The position numbers and the translations under genes were made by a program. A model generated the notes under the pieces. The model saw nothing but the letters and a program-made list of their open reading frames with translations, was not told where the DNA came from and did not search any database. A stretch of DNA of 64,000 nt from Polaribacter sp. HaHaR_3_91 (lineage in GTDB: Bacteria > Bacteroidota > Bacteroidia > Flavobacteriales > Flavobacteriaceae): the NCBI RefSeq assembly GCF_019278525.1, contig NZ_CP058986.1:310001-374000 (forward strand). The letters are read 5' to 3'. Of the stretch, positions 1-8,799 are shown piece after piece. Each line of letters opens with the position of its first letter. The stretch's first letter is position 1.

Positions 1-2
1 GT

Positions 3-419
3 TTTAAAAATTTCCCTATGGATAAATTCGGTGTTCAAAAACCAGAATTGAAAGCAATCGCAAAGCAACCTGAAATTCCTAATTTAAAAATTAATTCTTC
101 CAAAAAAGAAAAAGTAAAAACGAAACAATGGTTGGGAGTAACATTAAAAGAAATTGAAAATATTGAAGAACAATCTTCTTTTGGGACCCATACTTTAGAT
201 GGTGTAATCATTTTAAAAATCAATAAAAACAGTAAGTTGTCAAAATCTGAGCTGAAAGAAAATGATGTAATTATTAGTGTTGAAAATGAAAAAATAAAAA
301 ATATATCAAATTTTTTAAATGTTTTAGATAAAAATTCTTTTAAAGAAAGTATCAAGCTGATGGTTGTTAGAGATCAGGAAGAAATTGAAATACAATTAAA
401 GAAAGCGTATTTTCTTTAG
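3..419 (+). CDS. C-terminal part of a PDZ-domain protein (cut by window edge)
   Basis: The reading frame is open back to the left edge, so this is the tail of a longer protein; the ATG at 18 is probably internal. Residues from about 40 after that ATG resemble a PDZ domain: a WLGVTL-type loop, then alternating strands and a helix with the typical 'ENDVIISVENEKI' segment. PDZ domains bind C-terminal or exposed peptide ends. In carbohydrate clusters they occur as tails on exported enzymes, but the catalytic part here lies outside the window, so the function is not assignable. The stop is about 110 bases before the sulfatase gene on the same strand. Confidence 0.6.
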   Translation, partial: FKNFPMDKFGVQKPELKAIAKQPEIPNLKINSSKKEKVKTKQWLGVTLKEIENIEEQSSFGTHTLDGVIILKINKNSKLSKSELKENDVIISVENEKIKNISNFLNVLDKNSFKESIKLMVVRDQEEIEIQLKKAYFL

Positions 420-531
420 AAATCAGGTATCAATTTTAGATTAAATATTGCCTGAAAATATTTTACAGTTAGGTGGAAATAAAATAATAAATAGCGGTCA
501 TAGTTGAAATTAATAAAGAATATAAGAAATT

Positions 532-2502
532 ATGGAAAACCATGAAATTAAATTGAAGTTTGCCCTATTATTAATGCTGTTTTCTTGCATTTGTAGCAAG
601 GCTCAAAATATAGATAGGCCTAATATTTTATTTTTGGTTGTAGAGGATACTTCCCCTTATCTTTTTCCTGCTTATGGTAATAAAACAATCAAAACGCCTA
701 ATCTAGATTATTTAGCAAAAAACGGGGTAATTTTTAACAATGCATTTGCCAATGGCCCACAATGTTCTCCTGCTCGTTCTTCTTTAATAAGTGGTTCGTA
801 TGCTACTACCTACGGTAACGATTGGCATCGAAATGGTCATATTGTACCACAACAATACTTTTTTCCTCAGTACTTGCGTGAAGAGGGATATTTTTGTGTA
901 AATGCCGGTAAAACCGATTACAATATCACCAAAGAAGTCCAAAAGAAATACTATCCATTGGTTTGGGATAAAATGAGTGGTTACCTGTCTGATGATAAAC
1001 CCAATGTTAGTTATAATGATGCAGATAGAAAGGGGAAACCATTTTTTGCGCAATTTAATAACATGACTACTCATATGAGTCGTATTACTTCTGTATCTGT
1101 AGATAATAGAGAACCATCAAAAATTAATCCTAAAGAGGTAGATCTTCCTTCTCATGTGCCAGATATTCCAGAAATGCGTGCAGATTATGCATTGCATTTA
1201 GATGGAGTGCAAGATGCAGATAAATGGGTTGGTTTTTTTATCGATGATTTAAAGAAACGTAAATTACTAGAAAATACCATTATCTTTTTCTTTTCAGACC
1301 ATGGAGGTAGTTTGCCTAGAGGAAAAGCTTTTCCTTATGAAACTGGTTTTCGTTCGGCATTAATCATTTCTGCGCCAGAAAAATGGAAACATTTATTGCC
1401 CGCTCAACAAGGTCAAAAAAGCGATCAGATTGTAGAATTTGTAGATTTTGGTCCTACTTTATTAAATGTTACGGGAGCTAAAATACCCGAACACATGCAA
1501 GGAAAACCTTTTATGGGACCTGATGCACAAAAACGTACTTACGCTCATAGTTTTAGAACAAATACAGAAATTCACTTCGATCCATCTCGTGCAATTAATG
1601 ATGGTGCCTTCCATTACATAAAATTTTATACACCTTATAAAGTTCATGGCTTAAAACAATCATTTCAATGGGGAATGCCGTCTCAGAATGCTTGGGATGA
1701 TTTATATCACAAAGGAGAATGTGAACCAGAATACAAATCTTATTATGAACCAAAAGCCAACGAAGCATTGTTTGATTCGAAAAAGGATCCTTGGAATATG
1801 AATAATTTGGCTGATGATTTGGCTTATGCAAAAACTTTAAGCAATTTACGAAAGGAAGCTTCCATGCACATTAGAAAAACCCGCGATTTAGGTTTTTTCC
1901 CAAAGGCGGTGAGAGATGAGTTTGTAAGTCGTGGTATTTCACTTTATGAATGGGTTAGAACGGAAAATTATCCATTTAATGAACTTTATGATTTGGTTGA
2001 AAAAGCATCTTTAGGTAAGATTTCAGATAAAGAAATATTTCTGAAATATTTAAAGCATAAACGACCTGAATTTCGCTTTTGGGCAGCTTCTGGACTCACA
2101 ACTATGGCGTATCATGGTGATTTAAAAGTTATTCCAAATCAATTAGTAATGGCATGTGATGACAAGTGGCATTCAGTAGCAGCAACAGCTGCAGAAGCGA
2201 TTGCTTTGGCTGGTCAACCTGAAAAAGGAATTTCGATGCTGATTGAGCAAGCAAAAGAAGGAAACAAATTGTCTCTTTCCGCATTAGAAGAATTAGGAAA
2301 TCGAGTTGCCCCATTTACAGATGATATCAAATACCTTGCAGAGCATGGTAAAAATAAAGATATTAAGTTTTTAGCTAGAGGAATTCTTATTAATCTAGGA
2401 GAATTACCAATGAGTCAATTGTTTGATTCTAAATCAACGAATAAGTTTATCAAAACTCAGAAACAACGAATTAAAGATTGGGCACCTACGTTGCCTAATT
2501 AA
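532..2502 (+). CDS. S1-family sulfatase with C-terminal HEAT-like extension
   Basis: Formylglycine-dependent sulfatase predicted to remove sulfate esters from a polysaccharide outside the cytoplasm. It starts with a hydrophobic signal peptide (about residues 1-25). The sulfatase signature CSPAR is at Cys78, the residue matured to formylglycine. The first metal site reads VEDTSPY, with Glu-Asp instead of the common Asp-Asp. A second metal site reads FFSDHGG near residue 258. The catalytic part ends near residue 460. About 180 further residues form alpha-helical repeats (FRFWAASGL, HSVAATAAEAIAL, LSLSALEELG) that look like HEAT repeats, making the protein longer (656 aa) than usual S1 enzymes. 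The substrate is unknown. First gene of the + strand run; about 80 bases separate it from the next. Confidence 0.88.
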   Translation: MENHEIKLKFALLLMLFSCICSKAQNIDRPNILFLVVEDTSPYLFPAYGNKTIKTPNLDYLAKNGVIFNNAFANGPQCSPARSSLISGSYATTYGNDWHRNGHIVPQQYFFPQYLREEGYFCVNAGKTDYNITKEVQKKYYPLVWDKMSGYLSDDKPNVSYNDADRKGKPFFAQFNNMTTHMSRITSVSVDNREPSKINPKEVDLPSHVPDIPEMRADYALHLDGVQDADKWVGFFIDDLKKRKLLENTIIFFFSDHGGSLPRGKAFPYETGFRSALIISAPEKWKHLLPAQQGQKSDQIVEFVDFGPTLLNVTGAKIPEHMQGKPFMGPDAQKRTYAHSFRTNTEIHFDPSRAINDGAFHYIKFYTPYKVHGLKQSFQWGMPSQNAWDDLYHKGECEPEYKSYYEPKANEALFDSKKDPWNMNNLADDLAYAKTLSNLRKEASMHIRKTRDLGFFPKAVRDEFVSRGISLYEWVRTENYPFNELYDLVEKASLGKISDKEIFLKYLKHKRPEFRFWAASGLTTMAYHGDLKVIPNQLVMACDDKWHSVAATAAEAIALAGQPEKGISMLIEQAKEGNKLSLSALEELGNRVAPFTDDIKYLAEHGKNKDIKFLARGILINLGELPMSQLFDSKSTNKFIKTQKQRIKDWAPTLPN

Positions 2503-2582
2503 AAAGAATATATTTTAATAGGCTTGCTTATTTAATTATTTTATAATTAAATGATAAATAACTTAAAGAATAATTTAAAAGA

Positions 2583-3644
2583 ATGGTTATCAAAATGAAA
2601 TTACTAAAAATCGCTTTAATTACAGTACTATCTATGTTTTTCAGTTGTAGTGCTGAAGGTCAAAAAATGAAATTTGAATATATTGGAGATGCCGCTCAAC
2701 AAGAGGATATGCACGTTTGGGGGTCTTCACCTGTTCAAGATAAAGATGGAAAAACACACCTATTTGCTGCACAATGGTCTACAAAAACGCAACCCAATTT
2801 TAATGGTTGGTATAAAGATTGTGAAATTGGTCATTATGTAAGTGATAGCCCAGAAGGACCTTTCAAATATCTAGGTGTGGTTGTACCAGACAAAGATGGT
2901 TTGTTCAATTCGCCACACAACCCAACAATTAGCAATATTGATGGAGAGTATCAGCTTTGTTTTATTGTAAATGAAAACGACGATTTAAAAACGCAACGTA
3001 TTGTAATGTATGTTGCAGATGATTTAAATGGAACCTGGAGACCTGCAAAAGGAGGAGAAGCAGATGGTACTATTTTACGTCAAACTAAAGATGCTTCAGT
3101 TTGGAATTATACCGCAAGATTAGGAGTTTCTAATCCGTCATTAATAAAATACAAAGGCAAATATCTTTTATATCACAAATCTGTGGTAAGAAAAGAACCT
3201 AAAGGATATGTGTATTCTTATGGAGTTATTGTTGCTGATTCTGTTGAAGGGCCATATATACATAACCCAACAAGAGTAACCGAAGAAAAAATGCCGTTAG
3301 AAGATGCGTATGCTTTTACTATGAAAGATTCGGTATACATGATGAGTAGAGATTTTAGAGGTGCCTTAGGAAATAGAGGTGGAGGTTTGTTATGGAAATC
3401 TGGAGATGGTTATTCTTTTCCTGCAGAAAAAACAGTGCGTGCTTACGAAGATTTACAACATTATGTGGGCAAAGAATATTTAAAAGAAGCTGTTTCTTAT
3501 AGAGGTAAAAAAGATGGACATTTAGAGCGTGCTCAAATTCTTTTTATTGATGATAAACCAGCTTATTTGTATTTAGCAACTGGAGTTCAGGTTAAGCCAG
3601 GTTATGGTAGTAGTTCTCATGTGTTTAAGATAACTTTTGAATAA
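2583..3644 (+). CDS. exported five-bladed beta-propeller glycoside hydrolase (GH43/GH117-like)
   Basis: Predicted glycosidase of the five-bladed beta-propeller type. The start may be the ATG at 2583 or, better placed before the signal peptide, that at 2595. The lipobox is MFFSCSAEG. Propeller features recur: VWGSSPVQD near the N-terminus, repeated 'SPEGPF' and 'VEGPY' blade turns, 'YKGKYLLYHKS', and a long 'GGGLLWKSGDGYSF' segment. The closest relatives in the window are the genes at 18764 and 8800, which share the same blade pattern. I cannot place it in a numbered CAZy family; GH117 and GH43 are the nearest ideas. It ends 6 bases before the esterase gene, so the two are probably co-transcribed. 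Confidence 0.7.
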   Translation: MVIKMKLLKIALITVLSMFFSCSAEGQKMKFEYIGDAAQQEDMHVWGSSPVQDKDGKTHLFAAQWSTKTQPNFNGWYKDCEIGHYVSDSPEGPFKYLGVVVPDKDGLFNSPHNPTISNIDGEYQLCFIVNENDDLKTQRIVMYVADDLNGTWRPAKGGEADGTILRQTKDASVWNYTARLGVSNPSLIKYKGKYLLYHKSVVRKEPKGYVYSYGVIVADSVEGPYIHNPTRVTEEKMPLEDAYAFTMKDSVYMMSRDFRGALGNRGGGLLWKSGDGYSFPAEKTVRAYEDLQHYVGKEYLKEAVSYRGKKDGHLERAQILFIDDKPAYLYLATGVQVKPGYGSSSHVFKITFE

Positions 3645-3650
3645 ATATAA

Positions 3651-5222
3651 ATGAAAAGAAATTTTGGTTTTAGTATTCGTTGCTTAATAATTTTATTAGT
3701 ATTGTTTGTTCAGGTTTCTATTTTTGCAGAAACAAAACCTGTATTAAAATCAATTGCTAAAACTACATTTCAACTGGGTTCCCTTTTTAAAGACCACATG
3801 GTTTTGCAGCGCGATATGCCAATTCCTGTTTGGGGAAAAGCAGCTGCAGGTTCAACAATTACTGTTCACTTTGCAAATTATAAAAAACAAACTATTGCAG
3901 ATTCCAATGGTAAATGGAGTGTAAAGTTATCGGCTTTAAAAGGAAGTTTCGAACCAAAAACTATGATTATATCATCTTCGATGGATGAAAAAGCGATAAA
4001 AATATCGGATGTTTTAGTGGGGGAAGTTTGGATTTGTTCTGGGCAATCGAACATGCAATTTTCTGTAAATGGGGCTCCAGAGGTAAAAAAACTAATTCCA
4101 TCAGCAAAAAACATAAGAAGTTTTAAAGTAAAAAACACAGTTGCATTAGAACCTCAAGATAGTTGCGAAGGTACTTGGGAGGTGAATTATCCAAATAGTG
4201 CGGTGGCGTTTTCATTCGCTTATTTTTTAGAGAAATCAGCAAATGTTCCTGTGGGTATTATTTTAACATCTTGGGGAAGTTCATCCATTGAAGCGTGGAT
4301 GCCTAGAGATATGACAGAAACCGTACCTCATTTTAAAGTAATGATGGATGAGTTTGATACAGACATCAAAACAAAATATAGAATAACAGCTATTTTAGAC
4401 GGACCAAAACCATGGAAAAAAGACGAGGATATTTTTTTACGTAGACAATCAAATGTGCTATATAATGCCATGATGCATCCGTTAATTCCGTATGCTTGTA
4501 GAGGTTTGGTTTGGTATCAAGGAGAAAGAAATGCCCAATCTATGAACGGAATGCTAAAAGAACCTTGGTTCTCTAGAAATTCAGGAATCTTAAAATACGG
4601 AGATGTACTTAAAGAATGGATAAAACGTTACCGAAAAGGTTGGGGTAATAAAGAATTGAATTTTCAAGTAGTGATGCTTCCTGGTTATGGTAAAGTTTTA
4701 AATACTGATAAAGATATCGATCCTAAAAGTCCAAACGCACATTCTTGGGCGTGGATGCGAGAATCTCAATTAAAGGCATTAGAATTACCCAATACATCGG
4801 TAATAAATACGATTGATTTAGGTGATGTAAAAAACATTCATCCTAAAGATAAATTACCCGTTGGTAAACGTTTGTCTTTAATGGCGCTTAAAAATGTTTT
4901 AAATAAAAAGGTAAAAGCGTTGGGGCCAACCTTAAAAAAAGTGAAAATAAAAAAGAACACCATTGTTGTTTGTTTTAATAATGTAAAAAAATTAAAGACA
5001 ACTGATGGCAAAGCTCCAACAGGTTTTTGGTTGTCAGATGCATCAGGAAAATGGTTTCCAGCAGACGCAAAATTAAAAGGAAATAAAGTAGTAATAAAAA
5101 TTTCAGAAGTAGAGAAACCACTTTACGTTCGTTATGCTTTTACAGGGAAACCAAATGTAAATTTGGTAAATGAAGCAGATTTACCTGCGTATCCTTTTAG
5201 AACAGATTCTTTTAAACCATAG
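3651..5222 (+). CDS. sialate O-acetylesterase-like carbohydrate esterase (SGNH type)
   Basis: Predicted periplasmic acetylesterase removing O-acetyl groups from sugars. It has an N-terminal signal peptide (about residues 1-26), then a beta-rich domain with the family hallmark 'DHMVLQRDMPIPVWGKA'. The SGNH core follows, with the nucleophile in 'ICSGQSNMQF' near residue 130. The block 'GLVWYQGERNA' near residue 285 and the catalytic Asp-His segment 'IDLGDVKNIHP' near residue 385 complete it. Length (523 aa) fits the family, several of whose members are carbohydrate esterases in CE20 or related groups. It starts 6 bases after the propeller gene. The name says sialate, but in this neighbourhood acetylated algal polysaccharide is the more likely substrate (inference). 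Confidence 0.85.
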   Translation: MKRNFGFSIRCLIILLVLFVQVSIFAETKPVLKSIAKTTFQLGSLFKDHMVLQRDMPIPVWGKAAAGSTITVHFANYKKQTIADSNGKWSVKLSALKGSFEPKTMIISSSMDEKAIKISDVLVGEVWICSGQSNMQFSVNGAPEVKKLIPSAKNIRSFKVKNTVALEPQDSCEGTWEVNYPNSAVAFSFAYFLEKSANVPVGIILTSWGSSSIEAWMPRDMTETVPHFKVMMDEFDTDIKTKYRITAILDGPKPWKKDEDIFLRRQSNVLYNAMMHPLIPYACRGLVWYQGERNAQSMNGMLKEPWFSRNSGILKYGDVLKEWIKRYRKGWGNKELNFQVVMLPGYGKVLNTDKDIDPKSPNAHSWAWMRESQLKALELPNTSVINTIDLGDVKNIHPKDKLPVGKRLSLMALKNVLNKKVKALGPTLKKVKIKKNTIVVCFNNVKKLKTTDGKAPTGFWLSDASGKWFPADAKLKGNKVVIKISEVEKPLYVRYAFTGKPNVNLVNEADLPAYPFRTDSFKP

Positions 5223-5405
5223 GTAATATTTCAGTACTTTATTTAAAAGCTGGTGAATAACAAAAAGAGATTTAAAATTCATTCCTTTTTAACCAAAAGC
5301 TAGAATATGAATTGAAGAGAACTAAAAAGATATGGTGTTTCTATTGATGAAATTACAAGTGTATTTCAAGTAAAATAATAGTAGTATTAAATTTATCGTC
5401 ATAAA

Positions 5406-6872
5406 ATGAAATCAAAAAAAATAATAGTAACGTTTTTAATTCTCGTTTGTACAATCTTTAATATTGGAGCACAAGATATTACTCCGGATAGTAAAATTTT
5501 ATACAAAGTGATTGATGGAGATAGTTTATATCTGCATGTTTTTAAGCCTAAAGTATCTAAAAAATCAACCGCAGCAATAGTCTTCTTTTTTGGTGGAGGT
5601 TGGACAGGTGGTTCTCCAAAACAATTTTATCAACAAAGTGAATATTTTGCATCAAGAGGTATTTTAGCAATTTCTGCAGAATATAGAATAAAAAAGACAC
5701 ACGGCACTTCTCCTTTTGAGTGTGTAGAAGATGGTAAATCTGCCATTCGTTGGGTTCGTGAAAATGCGATAAAACTAAACATAGATCCCAACAAAATTGT
5801 TGCAAGTGGAGGTTCTGCCGGCGGACATGTGGCATTAACTACAGCGGTAATAAAGGGATTAGAAAATGCTGATGAAAATTTATCCGTAAGTTCTGTTCCT
5901 AACGCAGTAGTTGCTTACAATCCTGTTTCAGATACTACAGAAAAAGGATATGGTGCTAAAAAAGTAGCAGGTAGAGAAACAGAAATTTCTCCAACGCATC
6001 AGGTGAAAAAAAATATGCCACCTATGTTAATTTTTCATGGAACTAAAGATAAAACAGTGCCATTTGAAAATGCAAAACGTTTTACTAGATTGATGAAAGA
6101 AGCAGGTAATGAATGTGAATTGGTTGCGATTAAAGATGCTGATCATGGGTTTTTTAATGGCGATTTCTTTAGAAAAGGAGCAGGTAATAAATACTTCAAT
6201 TTAACTACATATAAAACGGATGTTTTTTTAGAAAATTTAGGCTTTTTAAAAGGAAAACCAACACTTTCTGAAAACATACAAAAGGTATCTTGTGTTGGTG
6301 ATAGCAATACAGAAGCTACATATCCTAAATTTTTACAAGAAAAACTAGGCAATAAGTACGAAGTAAAAAATTTCGGAAAAGGTGGTGCAACTTTAATTGA
6401 AGGAACAAATCATCCTTATTTTAAAAAGGAGGAATATAAAAAATCATTAAAATTTACGCCAGATGTTGTTTTAATTATGTTTGGTACCAACGATGCCAAT
6501 GTAAAGTGGTGTTTAGATGAAACTAGAAAAACGGAATTTGTAGGTACACCTCAAGAAGAGTTTAAAAGTCAATATAAAAAATTGATAAAAGCCTATAAAA
6601 GTAATAATGAAAAAGCTGAAATTTATGTATTAACTCCGTTACCAATTTACGAACATGAAAAAAGTAGAGATTCAAAAATAAAGCAACGTATTGCAAACTT
6701 GCATGAATGGGTAATTCCTATTGTTAGAGAAGTTGCAAATGAAGAAAATGTGAATTTGATAGATGTAAATAAATTAATGAAAAAAGCCTATAAGTACACT
6801 GTTGATGGTGTTCACTTAAATCAAAAAGGATATAAAGTTTTAGCTAAGAAAATAGCCAAAAAAATTAAATAA
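5406..6872 (+). CDS. bifunctional esterase: alpha/beta-hydrolase domain fused to SGNH hydrolase domain
   Basis: Two ester hydrolases in one exported chain. A signal peptide ends near residue 22. The N-terminal alpha/beta hydrolase (about 35-275) shows an oxyanion segment 'FFFGGGWTGG', nucleophile elbow 'GGSAGGH' near residue 139, Asp in 'HGTKDKTVPF' and His in 'DADHGFFN'. The C-terminal SGNH/GDSL domain (about 290-488) shows 'VGDSNTE', 'MFGTNDAN' and the terminal Asp-x-x-His block 'DGVHLNQKGY'. Both active sites look complete. With the neighbouring esterases at 3651 and 7952 this points to a heavily acylated substrate. An intergenic gap of about 180 bases upstream has no recognisable promoter. 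Confidence 0.87.
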   Translation: MKSKKIIVTFLILVCTIFNIGAQDITPDSKILYKVIDGDSLYLHVFKPKVSKKSTAAIVFFFGGGWTGGSPKQFYQQSEYFASRGILAISAEYRIKKTHGTSPFECVEDGKSAIRWVRENAIKLNIDPNKIVASGGSAGGHVALTTAVIKGLENADENLSVSSVPNAVVAYNPVSDTTEKGYGAKKVAGRETEISPTHQVKKNMPPMLIFHGTKDKTVPFENAKRFTRLMKEAGNECELVAIKDADHGFFNGDFFRKGAGNKYFNLTTYKTDVFLENLGFLKGKPTLSENIQKVSCVGDSNTEATYPKFLQEKLGNKYEVKNFGKGGATLIEGTNHPYFKKEEYKKSLKFTPDVVLIMFGTNDANVKWCLDETRKTEFVGTPQEEFKSQYKKLIKAYKSNNEKAEIYVLTPLPIYEHEKSRDSKIKQRIANLHEWVIPIVREVANEENVNLIDVNKLMKKAYKYTVDGVHLNQKGYKVLAKKIAKKIK

Positions 6873-6937
6873 CCTACTTATTTAGTGAAATTAGAATTAA
6901 AAAAAGCATCTGTAACCAACCTTAATATTAAAATAAA

Positions 6938-7948
6938 ATGCATAAAATAAAATTAGGAATTGTAATCATATTCGCAAGTTTAATCACTTCTTGTAACACG
7001 ACAAAAAAGGAGAAAAAAATAGAAAAAGAAGTAAAAACAGAAACAGAGGCTGTAAATTTTACATATCAAGATATCACAGGTATTGGTAAAGATGCTGTGT
7101 ATAATAGAAGAGATAATAGTGATATTATCAAAGTAGGAGACACGTATTATATTTGGTACAGCCGTATGGATAGTCCGATTACTCCAGGTTATTGGGCAAC
7201 CATTTGGTATGCAACTTCAAAAGATGAAGGACATACTTGGCAAGAACAAGGAATGGCGCTTGATTTAGGAAAGGAAGGTGAATTTGATAGTCATTCTGTT
7301 TTTACGCCAAATATCTTAGCTCATAAAGGGAAATATTACTTGTATTACACAGGTGTAAAACCTACTCCAGGAAATAAAGAGAAGGAGTTTGAAGGTAATG
7401 GTACTACTGATATCACAGCCATAGGTCTTGCGGTTTCAGACAGTCCAGACGGTCCTTTTGTTAGAGTAGAAAATAATCCGGTATTGGAAATTAGTGATGT
7501 TGCATCAGATTTTGACAGTTTTAGAATTGATGATGCTAGTTTGTTAGTTAGAGATGATAAAGTTTGTTTATTCTATAAAGGAAGATCTATTAGTGATGGA
7601 AAACAAGGGCCGAAAAGAACAAAAATGAATGCAGCGTATGCTGACCAACCTGAGGGACCTTTTAAAAAGCATGAGGGCTATTTTTTAGATAAAAGTCACG
7701 AAGTCTTAATTTGGAATCAAAATGGTGGCATTGTTTCATTGGCATCACTTAGTAAAACGTTGTATTTTTCTAAAGATGGAGAGCACTTTTCTGTTTTACA
7801 AGACGGTTTAAAAAAGATACCAATGGCACCAGGTTTGTATCGTCCGCATTTAGAAAATGGAAATTTGGCAACTGAAGTTCCTGGTTGGGGAATTTCAATG
7901 ATTCAAAAGAAAGGATTAACCTATTTGGTTCGTTTTGAAATGAAGTAG
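6938..7948 (+). CDS. GH117-like five-bladed beta-propeller glycosidase, lipoprotein
   Basis: Lipoprotein by its lipobox 'LITSCNTT' (Cys at about residue 19). The N-terminal half strongly recalls GH117: 'RRDNSDIIKVGDTYYIWYSR', then 'IWYATSKDEGHTW', 'FDSHSVFTPNIL' and 'HKGKYYLYYTGV'. Characterised GH117 enzymes are exo-acting 3,6-anhydro-L-galactosidases from agar systems, but related sequences also sit in other algal clusters, so the substrate is open. Length is 336 aa, within the family's range. It is 3 bases upstream of the next esterase gene, so translational coupling is likely. The family assignment rests on remembered motifs only. Confidence 0.72.
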   Translation: MHKIKLGIVIIFASLITSCNTTKKEKKIEKEVKTETEAVNFTYQDITGIGKDAVYNRRDNSDIIKVGDTYYIWYSRMDSPITPGYWATIWYATSKDEGHTWQEQGMALDLGKEGEFDSHSVFTPNILAHKGKYYLYYTGVKPTPGNKEKEFEGNGTTDITAIGLAVSDSPDGPFVRVENNPVLEISDVASDFDSFRIDDASLLVRDDKVCLFYKGRSISDGKQGPKRTKMNAAYADQPEGPFKKHEGYFLDKSHEVLIWNQNGGIVSLASLSKTLYFSKDGEHFSVLQDGLKKIPMAPGLYRPHLENGNLATEVPGWGISMIQKKGLTYLVRFEMK

Positions 7949-7951
7949 TTT

Positions 7952-8779
7952 ATGAAAAAAATAACCATATTATTTTTATGTTTAATTACTCAAAGTGTCT
8001 TTTCTCAAACACTATATTTAGATAATAGTTTTTCTACTGATTATCTTAAAGAACAAGATAAATCATTTTATGAGCAAAACACAAACGCTTATATTTATAC
8101 TGATAAAAATGGAGCAAAAATGCCCTATCGATTGTTTTTACCAGACAATTACAATCCTAAAAAAGAATATCCCATAGTTTTAGTTTTTCACGGAGCAGGT
8201 TCTAGAGGAAATGACAATTTGAAACAATTACGACCTTGGGTTGCAGGTTGGATGGATGCTGAAGTACAAAAAGAACATCCAAGTATTATTTTAATGCCGC
8301 AGTGTCCTAATAAACAACAGTGGGTAAATGTGCCTTGGAAAGAGGGTTCTTATCGATTTAAGGACATTCCGGTGAGTGATCCTATGAAATTAGCCAAAGA
8401 AATTTTTGACAAAGTAGTTCGGGAATATGCTGTAGATACAAAACGTGTTTATGTTATGGGGATGTCTATGGGAGGTTATGGTACATGGAATTTTGTGATG
8501 CGTTATCCCAAAATAATTGCAGCTGCGGTTCCTATTTGTGGGGCAGGAGATCCATCGATGGCAAAAAAAATAAAGAGAATTCCTATTTGGGCTTTTCATG
8601 GTGATAAAGATCCTACAGTGCCACTTGCTGGCTCTACAGAGATGATTGAATCTTTAACTCGTTTTAAAAAGCATAAAGCTCGTTTCACTATTTACAAAGA
8701 TGTTGGTCATAATTCGTACGAATTGGCATGGAAAAATCCATCATTGGTTGATTGGCTTTTTAGTCAGCATAAAAACTAA
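7952..8779 (+). CDS. exported alpha/beta-hydrolase, PHB-depolymerase/CE1-like esterase
   Basis: Predicted secreted carboxylic-ester hydrolase. The signal peptide ends at about residue 19 ('SVFSQ'). The core shows 'PIVLVFHGAGSRGND' (oxyanion region), the nucleophile elbow 'GMSMGGYGTW' near residue 172, Asp in 'FHGDKDPTVP' near residue 217, and His in 'YKDVGHNSYE' near residue 252, a full catalytic triad. Enzymes with this pattern remove acetyl, feruloyl or similar groups from polysaccharides. Third esterase in a 5-kb stretch. The next gene begins 20 bases later. Confidence 0.85.
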   Translation: MKKITILFLCLITQSVFSQTLYLDNSFSTDYLKEQDKSFYEQNTNAYIYTDKNGAKMPYRLFLPDNYNPKKEYPIVLVFHGAGSRGNDNLKQLRPWVAGWMDAEVQKEHPSIILMPQCPNKQQWVNVPWKEGSYRFKDIPVSDPMKLAKEIFDKVVREYAVDTKRVYVMGMSMGGYGTWNFVMRYPKIIAAAVPICGAGDPSMAKKIKRIPIWAFHGDKDPTVPLAGSTEMIESLTRFKKHKARFTIYKDVGHNSYELAWKNPSLVDWLFSQHKN

Positions 8780-8799
8780 AAATAAGTAAACATAAAAAC

